Assembly: GCA_016213775.1 (NCBI GenBank)
Contig: JACQZR010000064.1
Location: 1 to 64,000 of the forward strand
DNA from: Acidobacteriota bacterium
GTDB lineage: Bacteria > Acidobacteriota > Terriglobia > Bryobacterales > Bryobacteraceae
Direction of reading: 5' to 3'
DNA: 64,000 nucleotides
The translations under genes were made by a program, and so were the position numbers. This document shows positions 1 through 8,460 of the stretch, piece after piece (position 1 is the stretch's first letter; each line of letters opens with the position of its first letter). Below the pieces are notes generated by a model. The model ran no database searches. It saw only the letters and a program-made list of their open reading frames with translations, and was not told where the DNA came from.

Positions 1-2
1 AG

Positions 3-134
3 AAGCGATTCCGAAAGAATCTCCCCCGCCGTGCTCATCCCACTCTCGGTCAACTGGAAGCCAGCATTCGCAACGCTCTGCGACCCGCTGAGGCCTACAA
101 CATGGTCCCCGGTCGCGATCCCCAAAACGGTTAA
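3..134 (+). CDS. 3' end of an unrecognised gene (partial)
   Basis: An open frame enters from the left edge and stops at TAA 132-134. It gives about 43 residues rich in Arg, Ala and Pro, ending in YNMVPGRDPQNG. The composition looks like real coding sequence and the stop lies 67 bp before ileS on the same strand. I do not recognise the family, and with only a fragment visible no function can be given. Confidence 0.4.
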   Translation, partial: KRFRKNLPRRAHPTLGQLEASIRNALRPAEAYNMVPGRDPQNG

Positions 135-201
135 GCACCCGAAACTCCAGGGCCACCGTGTTCATTGTGGCATGCGTTGTACGATAAGAAGATAGCCCCT
201 A

Positions 202-3021
202 ATGTCAACCCAAGAACTCGATCTGAAGAAGACGGTGAATCTGCCTAAGACCGGCTTCTCGATGAAGGCGAATCTGCCGCAGGCGGAACCGAAGATGCTG
301 GCTCACTGGAAAGAATCCGGCCTCTACGGCAAGATTCGATCGAGCGGCGCCGGCCGGCCTCGTTACTTGCTCCACGACGGACCTCCGTATGCCAATGGAC
401 GCATCCACCTGGGAACCGCCTTCAACAAGATCGTGAAGGACTTCATCATCAAATCGAAGACTATGGCCGGGTTCGATTCGCCGTACGTCCCGGGTTGGGA
501 CTGTCACGGCCTGCCTATCGAAATCAAAGTGGACGGCGAACTCGGCAGGAAAAAGGCCGAGATGACGGCGTCGCAGATCCGCAAAGCCTGCCGGAAGTAC
601 GCTGAGAAATTTGTCCATTTGCAGAGCGAGGACTTCCAGCGGCTCGGCGTATTCGGACAGTGGGACGATCCCTACCTCACGATGAACGCGCCGTATCAGG
701 CGGAGATTGCGGCGGCGTTTGTGGAGTTCCTCCATCGCGGTTATGTGTATAAGGGGCTGAAGCCGGTGAACTGGTGCATCAGTTGCCGCACCGCGCTGGC
801 CGAAGCGGAGGTGGAATACGAGCCCCACGCGAGCCCCTCCGTCTGGGTCCGTTTCGCGCTCACGACGGATCCGGCCGCGATCGACCCCGCGCTGGCCGGC
901 CGCAAGGTTTACGGCCTCATCTGGACCACTACACCCTGGACCATCCCTGCCAACATGGGCATCGCCTACAACCCGCGTTTGGCTTACGTTGCCGTGGAGG
1001 TCCACGACGATGTCTACATCGTGGCGCAGGATCTGTTGAAGGACACCGCGGAAAAGTGCGGCTGGGCCGATCCCAAAGTGGTGGCCACATTCCTAGGTGA
1101 GCGGATGGAGAAGACGGTTTTCCGTCATCCGTTCCTGGAGCGCGATTCCATCGGCTTGCTAGCCGATCATGTGACGCTCGAAGCCGGCACCGGAGCGGTG
1201 CATACGGCTCCCGGCCACGGTCAGGAAGACTATGTGAGCGGGCAGCAATACGGCCTCGCCACCTACTGTCCCGTGGACGCGCACGGACGGTTCTTCCAGG
1301 CGGAAGGGGCTGCCGGTACGCTACCGGAGGAGTTGCTGGGCAAGACGGTGTGGGAGGGGAATCCGGTGGTGACGGCGGTGCTGCGGGAACACGGCGCGCT
1401 GCTGGCGGAAAAGCGCATCGACCACAGCTATCCGCACTGCTGGCGCTGCCACAAGCCGACCATCTTCCGCGCCACCGACCAGTGGTTCATCGGCATGGAG
1501 CGCAACAACCTGCGCCAGAACGCGCTCGATGCGATCAAGAAAGTGAAGTGGATGCCGGCGTGGGGCGAGGAGCGCATCTCGAACATGATCGCCACGCGGC
1601 CGGACTGGTGCATCTCGCGACAGCGCACCTGGGGTGTGCCGATCGTAGTGTTCTATTGCGACGGCTGTCACGAGGCTCTCACTGACCGCAAGGTGCTGGA
1701 CAGCGTGGTGAACCTTTTCCGCGAGCAGAGCGCCGATGTCTGGTACGAGAAATCGGCGGCTGAGCTTATCGGCGACGGGGTTGCTTGCAAGAAGTGCGGC
1801 GGAACAAGCTTCCGCAAAGAGAACGACATTCTCGATGTGTGGTTCGATTCCGGGTCGAGTCACCTGGCCGTGCTGACAGACCGCTACGGGCTGCAGTGGC
1901 CGTCCAACCTGTATATGGAAGGCGGCGACCAATACCGCGGCTGGTTCCATAGCTCGCTGCTGGTGGGGGTGGGGCTGCGCGGAAGTGCGCCATATCAGGA
2001 ATGCGCCACCAACGGATGGGCGCTGGACGGCGATGGACGCGCGATGTCGAAATCGCTGGGCAACGTCATTGCGCCCGAGGAGATCATCAAGAAAGACGGC
2101 GCCGACGTGCTGCGTCTGTGGGCGGCATCGGTGGAATTCAACGAGGATGTGCGTATCTCGGAGACCATCCTCACGCGCCTCACCGAGGCATACCGCAAAA
2201 TCCGCAACAACTACCGCTATGCGCTTGGCAATCTGGATGTGTTCGATCAAACGAAGGATCTGGTGCCGGTGGCCGGCCAGTTGGAATTCGATCAATGGAT
2301 TCTCGTGCGCGGCGAGAGTGTTGTGGAGCGCTGCCGCAAACATTACGAGGACTTTGATTTCCACAAGGTCTATCAGACGATCTACAACTTCGCCACGGTG
2401 GACCTGAGCTCCATCTACTTCGATGTGATCAAGGACCGGCTGTACACGTCGGCTCCGGCTTCGCATGCGCGGCGCAGCGCGCAGTCGTCGTTGTACAGGT
2501 TGATACGAGCACTGACGCCGCTGATGGCGCCTCTGCTGACGTTCACGACGGAAGAGGTGTGGCAGCACATGGCGAAACTACCGGGCGATCCGGACAGCGT
2601 CCACCTGGCGCTGTTCCCTGAAGCCACGGCGCTCACTGACGGGCTGCCCGCGGCCGCGCGCGAGAAGTTGTCGAAGTGGGAAGCGCTGCTGCCTGTTCGC
2701 GAACAGGTACTCAAATCACTGGAAGTCGCACGGCAGGAGAAGTTCATCGGGGCGCCATTGGAAGCGCGCGTGCGGCTACGCGCGGGGAAAGACCTTTACC
2801 CGCTGCTGGATGAGTTTTTGGGGGAGCTTCCGTCGTTGTTCATTGTGTCGCAGGTGACGCTGGAGAACCACGCGGACGCCGATCTGGCAGTGCACGTGGA
2901 ACGCGCCGCGGGAGGCAAATGCGAACGCTGCTGGAAGTACTCGCAAGCCATCGGATTCGATCCGTCGTTCCCCACTGTGTGCGACACTTGCGCGGGCGCG
3001 CTCAAGGAAATCGCCGGATGA
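202..3021 (+). CDS. ileS: Isoleucyl-tRNA synthetase
   Basis: Class I aminoacyl-tRNA synthetase of 939 aa, the normal bacterial length, which charges tRNA-Ile in the cytoplasm. The N-terminal GPPYANG block is followed by the signature region at residues 69-72, which reads HLGT instead of the usual HIGH. The KMSKS loop is present as AMSKS near residue 614 (GRAMSKSLGN). The CP1 editing domain lies between them, and the C-terminus carries a Cys4 zinc site (CERCW ... CDTC) near residues 905-930. The start ATG at 202 gives the expected N-terminus. The stop overlaps the lspA start as ATGA, so ileS, lspA and lgt are probably co-transcribed, an order common in bacteria. Identity is secure; the signature variant is discussed separately. 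Confidence 0.97.
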   Translation: MSTQELDLKKTVNLPKTGFSMKANLPQAEPKMLAHWKESGLYGKIRSSGAGRPRYLLHDGPPYANGRIHLGTAFNKIVKDFIIKSKTMAGFDSPYVPGWDCHGLPIEIKVDGELGRKKAEMTASQIRKACRKYAEKFVHLQSEDFQRLGVFGQWDDPYLTMNAPYQAEIAAAFVEFLHRGYVYKGLKPVNWCISCRTALAEAEVEYEPHASPSVWVRFALTTDPAAIDPALAGRKVYGLIWTTTPWTIPANMGIAYNPRLAYVAVEVHDDVYIVAQDLLKDTAEKCGWADPKVVATFLGERMEKTVFRHPFLERDSIGLLADHVTLEAGTGAVHTAPGHGQEDYVSGQQYGLATYCPVDAHGRFFQAEGAAGTLPEELLGKTVWEGNPVVTAVLREHGALLAEKRIDHSYPHCWRCHKPTIFRATDQWFIGMERNNLRQNALDAIKKVKWMPAWGEERISNMIATRPDWCISRQRTWGVPIVVFYCDGCHEALTDRKVLDSVVNLFREQSADVWYEKSAAELIGDGVACKKCGGTSFRKENDILDVWFDSGSSHLAVLTDRYGLQWPSNLYMEGGDQYRGWFHSSLLVGVGLRGSAPYQECATNGWALDGDGRAMSKSLGNVIAPEEIIKKDGADVLRLWAASVEFNEDVRISETILTRLTEAYRKIRNNYRYALGNLDVFDQTKDLVPVAGQLEFDQWILVRGESVVERCRKHYEDFDFHKVYQTIYNFATVDLSSIYFDVIKDRLYTSAPASHARRSAQSSLYRLIRALTPLMAPLLTFTTEEVWQHMAKLPGDPDSVHLALFPEATALTDGLPAAAREKLSKWEALLPVREQVLKSLEVARQEKFIGAPLEARVRLRAGKDLYPLLDEFLGELPSLFIVSQVTLENHADADLAVHVERAAGGKCERCWKYSQAIGFDPSFPTVCDTCAGALKEIAG

Positions 3022-3512
3022 TCTCGCGCCCCTCGCGAATCTCGTTGGCGCTGGCAGTCCTGTTCCTGGACCGGCTCACGAAGTATTACATTGAACAGAA
3101 CGTCGGGGCGTGGGACACGCACGTCGTGATCCCGCGATTCTTCTACATCGTGCATGCGCAGAATCGCGGCGCGGCATTCGGATTTCTGAATCAGTCGGAA
3201 AGCCCGTTGCGGCTGGTGGTGCTGATCGGAATCGCGACGCTGGTGATGGGGTATGTGGCTTATTCGTTGTGGCGGTTGCCGGGTGGCGGCTGGCCGGCAA
3301 GCAATGGCATCGCCTTGGGACTGTCGCTGGTTCTGGGGGGCGCGGCGGGCAACCTGTTCGACCGCATCTGGCGCGGCAGCGTCACCGATTTTCTGCAATT
3401 CTTCATCGGCTCCTACGAGTGGCCGAGCTTCAATGTGGCCGACAGCGCGATCAGTGTTGGAGCCGGGCTGCTCATACTGACACTTTGGCGAATCCGGCCC
3501 GCGGAGGCCTGA
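3018..3512 (+). CDS. lspA: Lipoprotein signal peptidase (signal peptidase II)
   Basis: Integral membrane aspartic protease of 164 aa that removes the signal peptide from diacylated prolipoproteins. Visible family blocks are LDRLTKYYIE near the N-terminus, QNRGAAFGFL, GNLFDR with the first catalytic Asp, and FNVADS with the second; about four hydrophobic segments surround them. The frame is open further upstream, but ATG 3018 overlaps the ileS stop (ATGA) and gives the proper N-terminus, so I use it. lgt begins one base after the stop. The two enzymes act on the same substrates, Lgt before LspA. Confidence 0.96.
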   Translation: MISRPSRISLALAVLFLDRLTKYYIEQNVGAWDTHVVIPRFFYIVHAQNRGAAFGFLNQSESPLRLVVLIGIATLVMGYVAYSLWRLPGGGWPASNGIALGLSLVLGGAAGNLFDRIWRGSVTDFLQFFIGSYEWPSFNVADSAISVGAGLLILTLWRIRPAEA

Positions 3513-3513
3513 C

Positions 3514-4293
3514 ATGTTTCCCAAGCTGTTTTCCATCGACGGATTCTTTCTGCCTACTTACGGGCTTCTGGTAACGGCCGGCTTCCTGGTGGGGTTGTGG
3601 GTTGCCGGCAGGCTAGCCAAACGTGACGGGATGAACCCGCAGCTTGTCACTGACCTCGGCATCTATGTAGCGCTTGCGGGGCTGGCGGGCGCAAAGCTGC
3701 TGATGCTGCTCTATGACGCCAACTACTATCTGTCGCATCCGGGCGACATCTTCTCGATGGCGACGCTGCAGGCGGGCGGAGTTTTCCATGGCGGGCTGAT
3801 CGCGGCGCTTGCCGTTGCCATCTGGTATGTGAAGCAGAAGAAGCTGGCGTTTCTGCCCGTGGCCGACGTGTTCGCGCCGGGCATCGCGATCGGGCATGCC
3901 ATTGGACGGATCGGCTGTTTTGCGGCCGGCTGCTGCTGGGGTATCGCGTGCGACCGTCCGTGGGCGGTGAAGTTCACGGATGTGGAGGCGTACAAGCTGG
4001 TGGGGGTGCCGCTGGAGAAGCCGTTGCATCCGACGCAGCTCTATGAGGCTTTCGCGGAGGCTGTGATTTTCTCGATCCTGTATTGGCGGATCGGCAAGGC
4101 GCACGGTAGAGGGACGATTATTGCGCTGTATCTGATGCTGTACCCGGCCGCGCGGTTTGTGGTGGAGTTTTTCCGGGCCCACGAACAGGCCAATCCGTTC
4201 GGGGGGCCGTTGTCGATTGCGCAGTGGGTGGCGCTAGGCCTGGTGGGCGCGGGCGCGGTGTTATTTGTGGTGTCTTCCAGGCAACGCGCTTAA
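3514..4293 (+). CDS. lgt: Prolipoprotein diacylglyceryl transferase
   Basis: Membrane enzyme of 259 aa that transfers diacylglycerol from phosphatidylglycerol to the lipobox cysteine of prolipoproteins. It shows GGVFHGGL (the conserved His loop), the Lgt signature as [13 protein letters not shown] (Arg kept, Asn replaced by Cys, a variant seen in other phyla as I recall), and HPTQLYEA. Several transmembrane segments are evident. It starts one base after the lspA stop and overlaps the convergent SDR gene by 4 bp at the stop codons. Confidence 0.95.
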   Translation: MFPKLFSIDGFFLPTYGLLVTAGFLVGLWVAGRLAKRDGMNPQLVTDLGIYVALAGLAGAKLLMLLYDANYYLSHPGDIFSMATLQAGGVFHGGLIAALAVAIWYVKQKKLAFLPVADVFAPGIAIGHAIGRIGCFAAGCCWGIACDRPWAVKFTDVEAYKLVGVPLEKPLHPTQLYEAFAEAVIFSILYWRIGKAHGRGTIIALYLMLYPAARFVVEFFRAHEQANPFGGPLSIAQWVALGLVGAGAVLFVVSSRQRA

Positions 4294-5063
4294 TGTCGCC
4301 GCGCCACATCGGCGCGCAGCCGCCGCATGCCGCGCAGCCAGCGGTCGTAATCGGATGCCTTTCGCTGGAAATAAGTGGCCACTTCCGGATGCGGCAGTAT
4401 CAGGAACTTCTCCTCGGCCAGCCCTTTGATCACCGCATCCGCCACCTCTTCCGGCGACACAGAGCCGGTCTTGAGGAAGCTGTCCTTGTCGCCATCCTCG
4501 CCCAGCAGCATGCGCGTTCGGACGCCTTGCGGACAGACGCAGGAAACGCGGATGCCGGCGTCGCCATATTCCATCGAGACCCATTCGGCAAGCGCGAGGG
4601 CCGCGTGTTTGGTTACCGCGTAGAGCGCGGAACCCACCTGTGTCAGCAGTCCCGCGGCCGACACTACGTTCAGCAGATACCCTTCTCCGCGCGCGGTCAT
4701 TTGCGGCAGCACTGCCCGAGCGGCGTACAGGTGCGCCCTGTAATTGATGTCGAAGATCCGCTCCCAATCGGAATCCGGGGCGTCGATGCCACCTTCAATG
4801 AATATGCCCGCGTTGGAACAGAACAGATCCACCTGGCCATGTTGGGCGGTGACATCGGCCACCAGCTTGCGAATCTCGGACTCCTTGCTTACGTCCACCT
4901 GATAGGGTGTCCCGCCGGCGGCTGTCGCCGCGTTGCGGGCAGCGGTGGAGTCAATGTCGGCAACGGCAACGCGCGCGCCTTCCATGGCGAAACGGATCGA
5001 AAGAGCGCGGCCAATCCCGTGGCCGCCACCGGTGACAATCGCGGTCTTTCCGGAGAGCTGCAT
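4290..5063 (-). CDS. Short-chain dehydrogenase/reductase
   Basis: Classical SDR of 257 aa, a cytoplasmic NAD(P)-dependent oxidoreductase. The cofactor motif TGGGHGIG is at residues 11-18, SNAG at 83-86, the catalytic Ser near 135 (VVSAAG) and the YAVTK motif with Tyr148 and Lys152. A full Rossmann domain is present. The substrate cannot be read from the sequence. It is convergent with lgt, with stop codons overlapping by 4 bp, so it is a separate transcription unit starting near 5063. Confidence 0.9.
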   Translation of the reverse strand: MQLSGKTAIVTGGGHGIGRALSIRFAMEGARVAVADIDSTAARNAATAAGGTPYQVDVSKESEIRKLVADVTAQHGQVDLFCSNAGIFIEGGIDAPDSDWERIFDINYRAHLYAARAVLPQMTARGEGYLLNVVSAAGLLTQVGSALYAVTKHAALALAEWVSMEYGDAGIRVSCVCPQGVRTRMLLGEDGDKDSFLKTGSVSPEEVADAVIKGLAEEKFLILPHPEVATYFQRKASDYDRWLRGMRRLRADVARRH

Positions 5064-5126
5064 GGTGGTCTATCTTAGCAATTGCGTCAGCATTTCCAGG
5101 GGGAGCAACGATCCCCCTGCACCTCC

Positions 5127-5145
5127 TATACGTCTGGGACGTATA
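5127..5145. promoter_or_regulatory. Palindromic operator candidate of the higBA-like locus
   Basis: Perfect inverted repeat with 8-bp arms, TATACGTC - TGG - GACGTATA, lying 10 bp before the first toxin codon. HigA-type XRE antitoxins usually repress their own operon from such palindromes, so this is the likely binding site of the intact antitoxin encoded at 5364. That assignment is inferred from position and symmetry. Confidence 0.6.
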
Positions 5146-5155
5146 AGATTAAGGT

Positions 5156-5367
5156 ATGATCGCTGAGGACGAGAGGATGGCGATGGAGTTCTTTATTGCC
5201 TGCGCACGCGAGGCGCACCCGGTGATTCCAGGCACTGGTGGATCTCGCGAGGCCAGATGGGCTCGAAGAGGAGGAGGGAGGAGCAGCGGTTTCTGTCAGC
5301 CTCTGATCGAGCAACCCTCGATGCGCTGTCGGCAACGATCAAGTCAGAAGTGAGAGAAAGGCGATGA
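5156..5367 (+). pseudogene. HigB/RelE-family toxin, internally deleted and frameshifted
   Basis: The first part, from ATG 5156, reads IAEDERMAMEFF and then VIPGTGGSREARWARRG, the core block of HigB/RelE toxins (VIPGTGG...RWA..G.G). After RGGGRSSG the frame shifts. In another frame the typical C-terminus follows, FLSASDRATLDALSATIK, ending at TGA 5365-5367. The middle strands normally found between these blocks are missing, as are about 20 N-terminal residues. The stop overlaps the antitoxin start as ATGA, the usual coupling in such operons. The toxin is therefore almost certainly inactive. Confidence 0.75.
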
Positions 5368-5690
5368 CTATGGCCAGAACGAAAAAACCAGCACGCCGCA
5401 CTCAATTGGGCATTGTACTGGAAGAGAGCGCGAAGGAGATTCTTGCACACATCAGGGGTGAGAAGTCGTTTCCCACGCGCCGGTTTGTCATTCCCGGTAA
5501 TGTCGACGTAAAGTCGATCCGGGTGGAATCGGGCATGTCACAGGCCGAGTTCGCACGCACGTTTTGCATCAACCCTCGAACCTTGCAGGAATGGGAGCAG
5601 GGGCGCAGAACACCTGACCCAACTACCCGAGCCTATCTTTCGGTTATCGCCAAGAACCCCAAGGCTGTAATGGACGCTCTCGCATCCTAA
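5364..5690 (+). CDS. XRE-family antitoxin (HigA-like)
   Basis: Protein of 108 aa with a helix-turn-helix domain in its second half: SIRVESGMSQAEFARTF, NPRTLQEWEQGRR and PDPTTRAYL match the HigA/MqsA-type antitoxin pattern that partners RelE-like toxins. ATG 5364 overlaps the stop of the toxin remnant; ATG 5370 is an alternative. The frame is intact although the toxin is broken. The likely role is DNA-binding autoregulator at the palindrome 5127-5145. Confidence 0.82.
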   Translation: MTMARTKKPARRTQLGIVLEESAKEILAHIRGEKSFPTRRFVIPGNVDVKSIRVESGMSQAEFARTFCINPRTLQEWEQGRRTPDPTTRAYLSVIAKNPKAVMDALAS

Positions 5691-5716
5691 CCTGCCAGCC
5701 GGCAGCAACCCGCGTC

Positions 5717-5757
5717 TCAGTGCGTCACTTATCAGTGCGTAACTTATCAGTGCGTGA
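5717..5757. repeat. Short tandem repeat, 15-bp unit, about 2.7 copies
   Basis: The unit TCAGTGCGT(C/A)ACTTA is repeated head to tail and runs into the last codons and stop of the histidine kinase gene on the minus strand. It looks like a local tandem duplication of the gene end. The copies lie downstream of the real stop at 5747-5749, so they do not change the protein. Confidence 0.7.
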
Positions 5758-7087
5758 CCACCGCGCCCAAGGTTTTCGTCGCCTTTGCCTCCGGCAGTGT
5801 GATGACCACACGCAATCCCGGGTTCGCGTTCACTGCCTGGACATTGCCGCCATGCACCCGGACGGCCCGCTGGACGATGGATAGTCCCAAGCCGGCGCCT
5901 CCGGTGTTGCGGCTGCGATGGTCCTCCACGCGAAAGAAGGGATCGAAGATGCGCTGCAACTGATCCTCGGGAACGCCGGGGCCGTAATCGCGCACGCTCA
6001 CCGAGGCTGTCCCCTCTGAATGCGCGATTTCGATGTCCAGGTCCGATCCTTCGGGTGCGTAACGGATGCCGTTGCGGATGACGTTCTCGAAAGCCCGCCG
6101 CAACAGCTCGCGATTGCCCACCATGTGAATTGCATCCTCACCGCGCCAGCGCAGGCGGCACTGCTTGCCGGCCGCCTCCAGTTCGCAATCACTCACAAGG
6201 CCGCGCAGCAATTCATCCACGCGCACAACCTCGGCGGCTGTCTGCAGGACTTCGGCTTCGGCGCGGGCAACTTCGAGCAACATATCCACGAGTTCGGTGA
6301 GCCGGTCCACTTCCTTGCGGATGCGTTGTTGCGCCGAACCGCTCATGCTGCTGCCGGCGAGCTCCACTGCGAACTTGAGCCGGGCCAGTGGTGAGCGCAA
6401 CTCGTGCGAGACGTCCTGCAGTAGCCGTCGCTCGGCTCCGATCAACTGTTCAATGCGACCGGCCATGACGTTGAACGCGCGCGCCAACTGCCCGATCTCG
6501 TCCTTGCGGCGAAGTTCCACCCGGTGACTGAGATCGCCGCCGCCGAAGCGCTCCGCGGCGTGATGCAGGCGGCGCAGGGGTGCGACGATCCAATACGCCA
6601 GCACACCGCTGAACAAGGCAATCGCGGCGACAATCCACAAATAGTAGGGCGTGATGGCGGCGGCATCGAATGCGGCCAGATGCTCCACCAGCCAGAGGTA
6701 TTTGCCGTCAGGCGTCTCAAACACGAGGGCGATGGGCTCATTGGTCTTGCGCAGCCGGCTCCACCACGTGCGCGGAACGCGGGCATACTGCACCACAGTC
6801 TGCATGTCCTCGCCTGTGGCAAGGTCGCGGCCCCAGGCGTCGAGAAGGTGACGGTCGCCGGGGAAGTAATCGTCCAACTTGCTGAGAAACTCGCGCAAAC
6901 CTTCGGGCCCGCGTAATTCAAAGATCCGCCTGGCTTCCATCACCTCGAAGTTACGGAGGCGGGTGATGGTGTCGCCAGGCCCGGGCAGGCGGCGCGCAAG
7001 GTACATCGTGGTGGCAATGACGCCGCCGATGGTGAACCCGGCGACCAGCAGCAACCAAAGAAAGATTCTGGTGTAGAGCGTCTTCAT
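5747..7087 (-). CDS. Sensor histidine kinase (CpxA-like)
   Basis: Membrane-bound sensor kinase of 446 aa. Domains in order: a transmembrane helix at about 8-30, a periplasmic domain at 31-147, a second helix at about 148-170, HAMP to about 220, HisKA with the phospho-acceptor His228 (DVSHELRSPL), and HATPase with NVIRNGIRYAPEGSD, DYGPGVP and GAGLGLS. It follows the response regulator by 9 bp in the same operon. The divergent Spy/CpxP-like gene at 7925 gives the classic cpxP-cpxRA arrangement, suggesting an envelope-stress or metal-response system. The signal is inferred from context only. Confidence 0.9.
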   Translation of the reverse strand: MKTLYTRIFLWLLLVAGFTIGGVIATTMYLARRLPGPGDTITRLRNFEVMEARRIFELRGPEGLREFLSKLDDYFPGDRHLLDAWGRDLATGEDMQTVVQYARVPRTWWSRLRKTNEPIALVFETPDGKYLWLVEHLAAFDAAAITPYYLWIVAAIALFSGVLAYWIVAPLRRLHHAAERFGGGDLSHRVELRRKDEIGQLARAFNVMAGRIEQLIGAERRLLQDVSHELRSPLARLKFAVELAGSSMSGSAQQRIRKEVDRLTELVDMLLEVARAEAEVLQTAAEVVRVDELLRGLVSDCELEAAGKQCRLRWRGEDAIHMVGNRELLRRAFENVIRNGIRYAPEGSDLDIEIAHSEGTASVSVRDYGPGVPEDQLQRIFDPFFRVEDHRSRNTGGAGLGLSIVQRAVRVHGGNVQAVNANPGLRVVITLPEAKATKTLGAVVTH

Positions 7088-7096
7088 TCCGCCCGG

Positions 7097-7792
7097 CTAC
7101 TCTCCTTCTTTGCGGGAGAACTGATAGCCCGCGCCGCGAACCGTGCGAATGAGATCGCGCTTGGATTCCAGTTTCTTCCGCAGACGGCTGATGTGCACGT
7201 CGAGCGACCGTTCCAACGGCGATGCCTCCCGCTGATGGAGGACGCCGGCAAGTTCATCGCGATTCACCACGCGGCCGGCGGAGCGCACCAGGACCTCCAA
7301 GATATCGAACTCGGCGGCGGTGAGATCCACGGGCAGATCATCCGACCATACTTCGCGGCTGGCGGGGCGCAAGCGCACGCCGCAGGATTCATACTCCGTC
7401 GCCGACACGGCGCGGGAAGTCCGCCGCAGTACCGCACGGATGCGGGCCAAAAGCTCCTCGGGGCCGAACGGCTTGGGAAGGTAGTCGTCCGCACCGGCGT
7501 CGAGACCGCGGATGCGATCCGGCTGGCTGGTGAGCGCGGTAAGCATAATCACCGGGACCGTACTCCGTTTCCGGATTTGCATCAGCACTTCGAAGCCATC
7601 CATCCCGGGCATCATGACATCGAGCAAGACAAGGTCGAAAGGCTTCTCCACCGCCTTGGCGAGACCCCTGACGCCATCGTTGGCCGTATCTACCGTGATG
7701 CCGTTGGCGGCGAAGAATTCGCTCATCAACTCGCACAACTCCACATCATCGTCTACTAACAATATTCGCGCCGAAGGCGCCGTGTCGTTCAT
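7097..7792 (-). CDS. OmpR/CpxR-family response regulator
   Basis: Response regulator of 231 aa. The receiver domain has the acidic pocket LLVDDD at residues 11-16, the phospho-acceptor Asp58 (LVLLDVMMPGMDG) and the conserved Lys in YLPKPF. The C-terminal winged helix (LTAAEFDILEVL, SLDVHISRLRKKL, IRTVRGAGYQF) is of the OmpR type. It is the first gene of a two-gene operon with the histidine kinase. The 132-bp divergent gap to the Spy-like gene probably holds its control sites. Confidence 0.93.
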   Translation of the reverse strand: MNDTAPSARILLVDDDVELCELMSEFFAANGITVDTANDGVRGLAKAVEKPFDLVLLDVMMPGMDGFEVLMQIRKRSTVPVIMLTALTSQPDRIRGLDAGADDYLPKPFGPEELLARIRAVLRRTSRAVSATEYESCGVRLRPASREVWSDDLPVDLTAAEFDILEVLVRSAGRVVNRDELAGVLHQREASPLERSLDVHISRLRKKLESKRDLIRTVRGAGYQFSRKEGE

Positions 7793-7924
7793 ACAATTAA
7801 GCCTGTACGTTTTCTCACCCGATCATAACCCGAATACCACGATTGGCGGCCAACGTTAAGGATTCTTTGCACTTCCACTGTTGGCGGATTCCCTGTTTCC
7901 GGCTATTCTAATCGTGGAAGGACC

Positions 7925-8425
7925 ATGTTGAACCGATTGCTCACATCCGTCGTTTTGGCCGCTCTGGCAGTGCCGGGGAGCGCGGGTGCGCAACGTCCCG
8001 ACGGTCCACCGGACCCGCAACAGCGCCAGGCGTTCCTCATGGACATCATGGGCACGCAACTGAATCTGAATAAGGATCAGCGCGGGCAATTGCAGGGGAT
8101 TCTGGACAGGGCACGCGAAGCGGCTACTCCGCTTCACGAGCAGGTAGCGAAATCGCGCGAGGCGATCCGGAACGCCATTCGCGACGGCAAGTCGGGCGCC
8201 GCGCTCGATCCGTATCACAAACAACTAGGGCATCAGTTCGCGCAACTGATGGCGATCGAATCGAAGGCTTACGCTGAGCTGTTCGCCATCCTCACACCGG
8301 AACAGAAAGCCAGTGCCGACGTTGGCTATAACATGCTTGGCATGCTGCTTGCTCCGCCGCGTCCCGGCGGGGATCGTCGCGGAGGCGGCGGCGGCCGCGG
8401 CTCCGGCGGACCGCGCAAACACTGA
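7925..8425 (+). CDS. Periplasmic Spy/CpxP-like protein (LTXXQ family)
   Basis: Protein of 166 aa with a signal peptide (about residues 1-22, ending SAGA-Q) and a helical mature part containing LNLNKDQRGQLQGIL and a LTPEQ motif typical of Spy/CpxP/heavy-metal-sensor proteins. The C-terminus is a Gly/Arg-rich tail. It is divergent from the CpxR/CpxA-like pair. In enterobacteria CpxP is a periplasmic brake on CpxA and Spy is a chaperone; a similar role is inferred here. A TATTCT-like -10 lies about 15 bp before the start. Confidence 0.75.
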   Translation: MLNRLLTSVVLAALAVPGSAGAQRPDGPPDPQQRQAFLMDIMGTQLNLNKDQRGQLQGILDRAREAATPLHEQVAKSREAIRNAIRDGKSGAALDPYHKQLGHQFAQLMAIESKAYAELFAILTPEQKASADVGYNMLGMLLAPPRPGGDRRGGGGGRGSGGPRKH

Positions 8426-8460
8426 ATACGGTACGATGTTCCGTGAAGGAATACCGCTTC

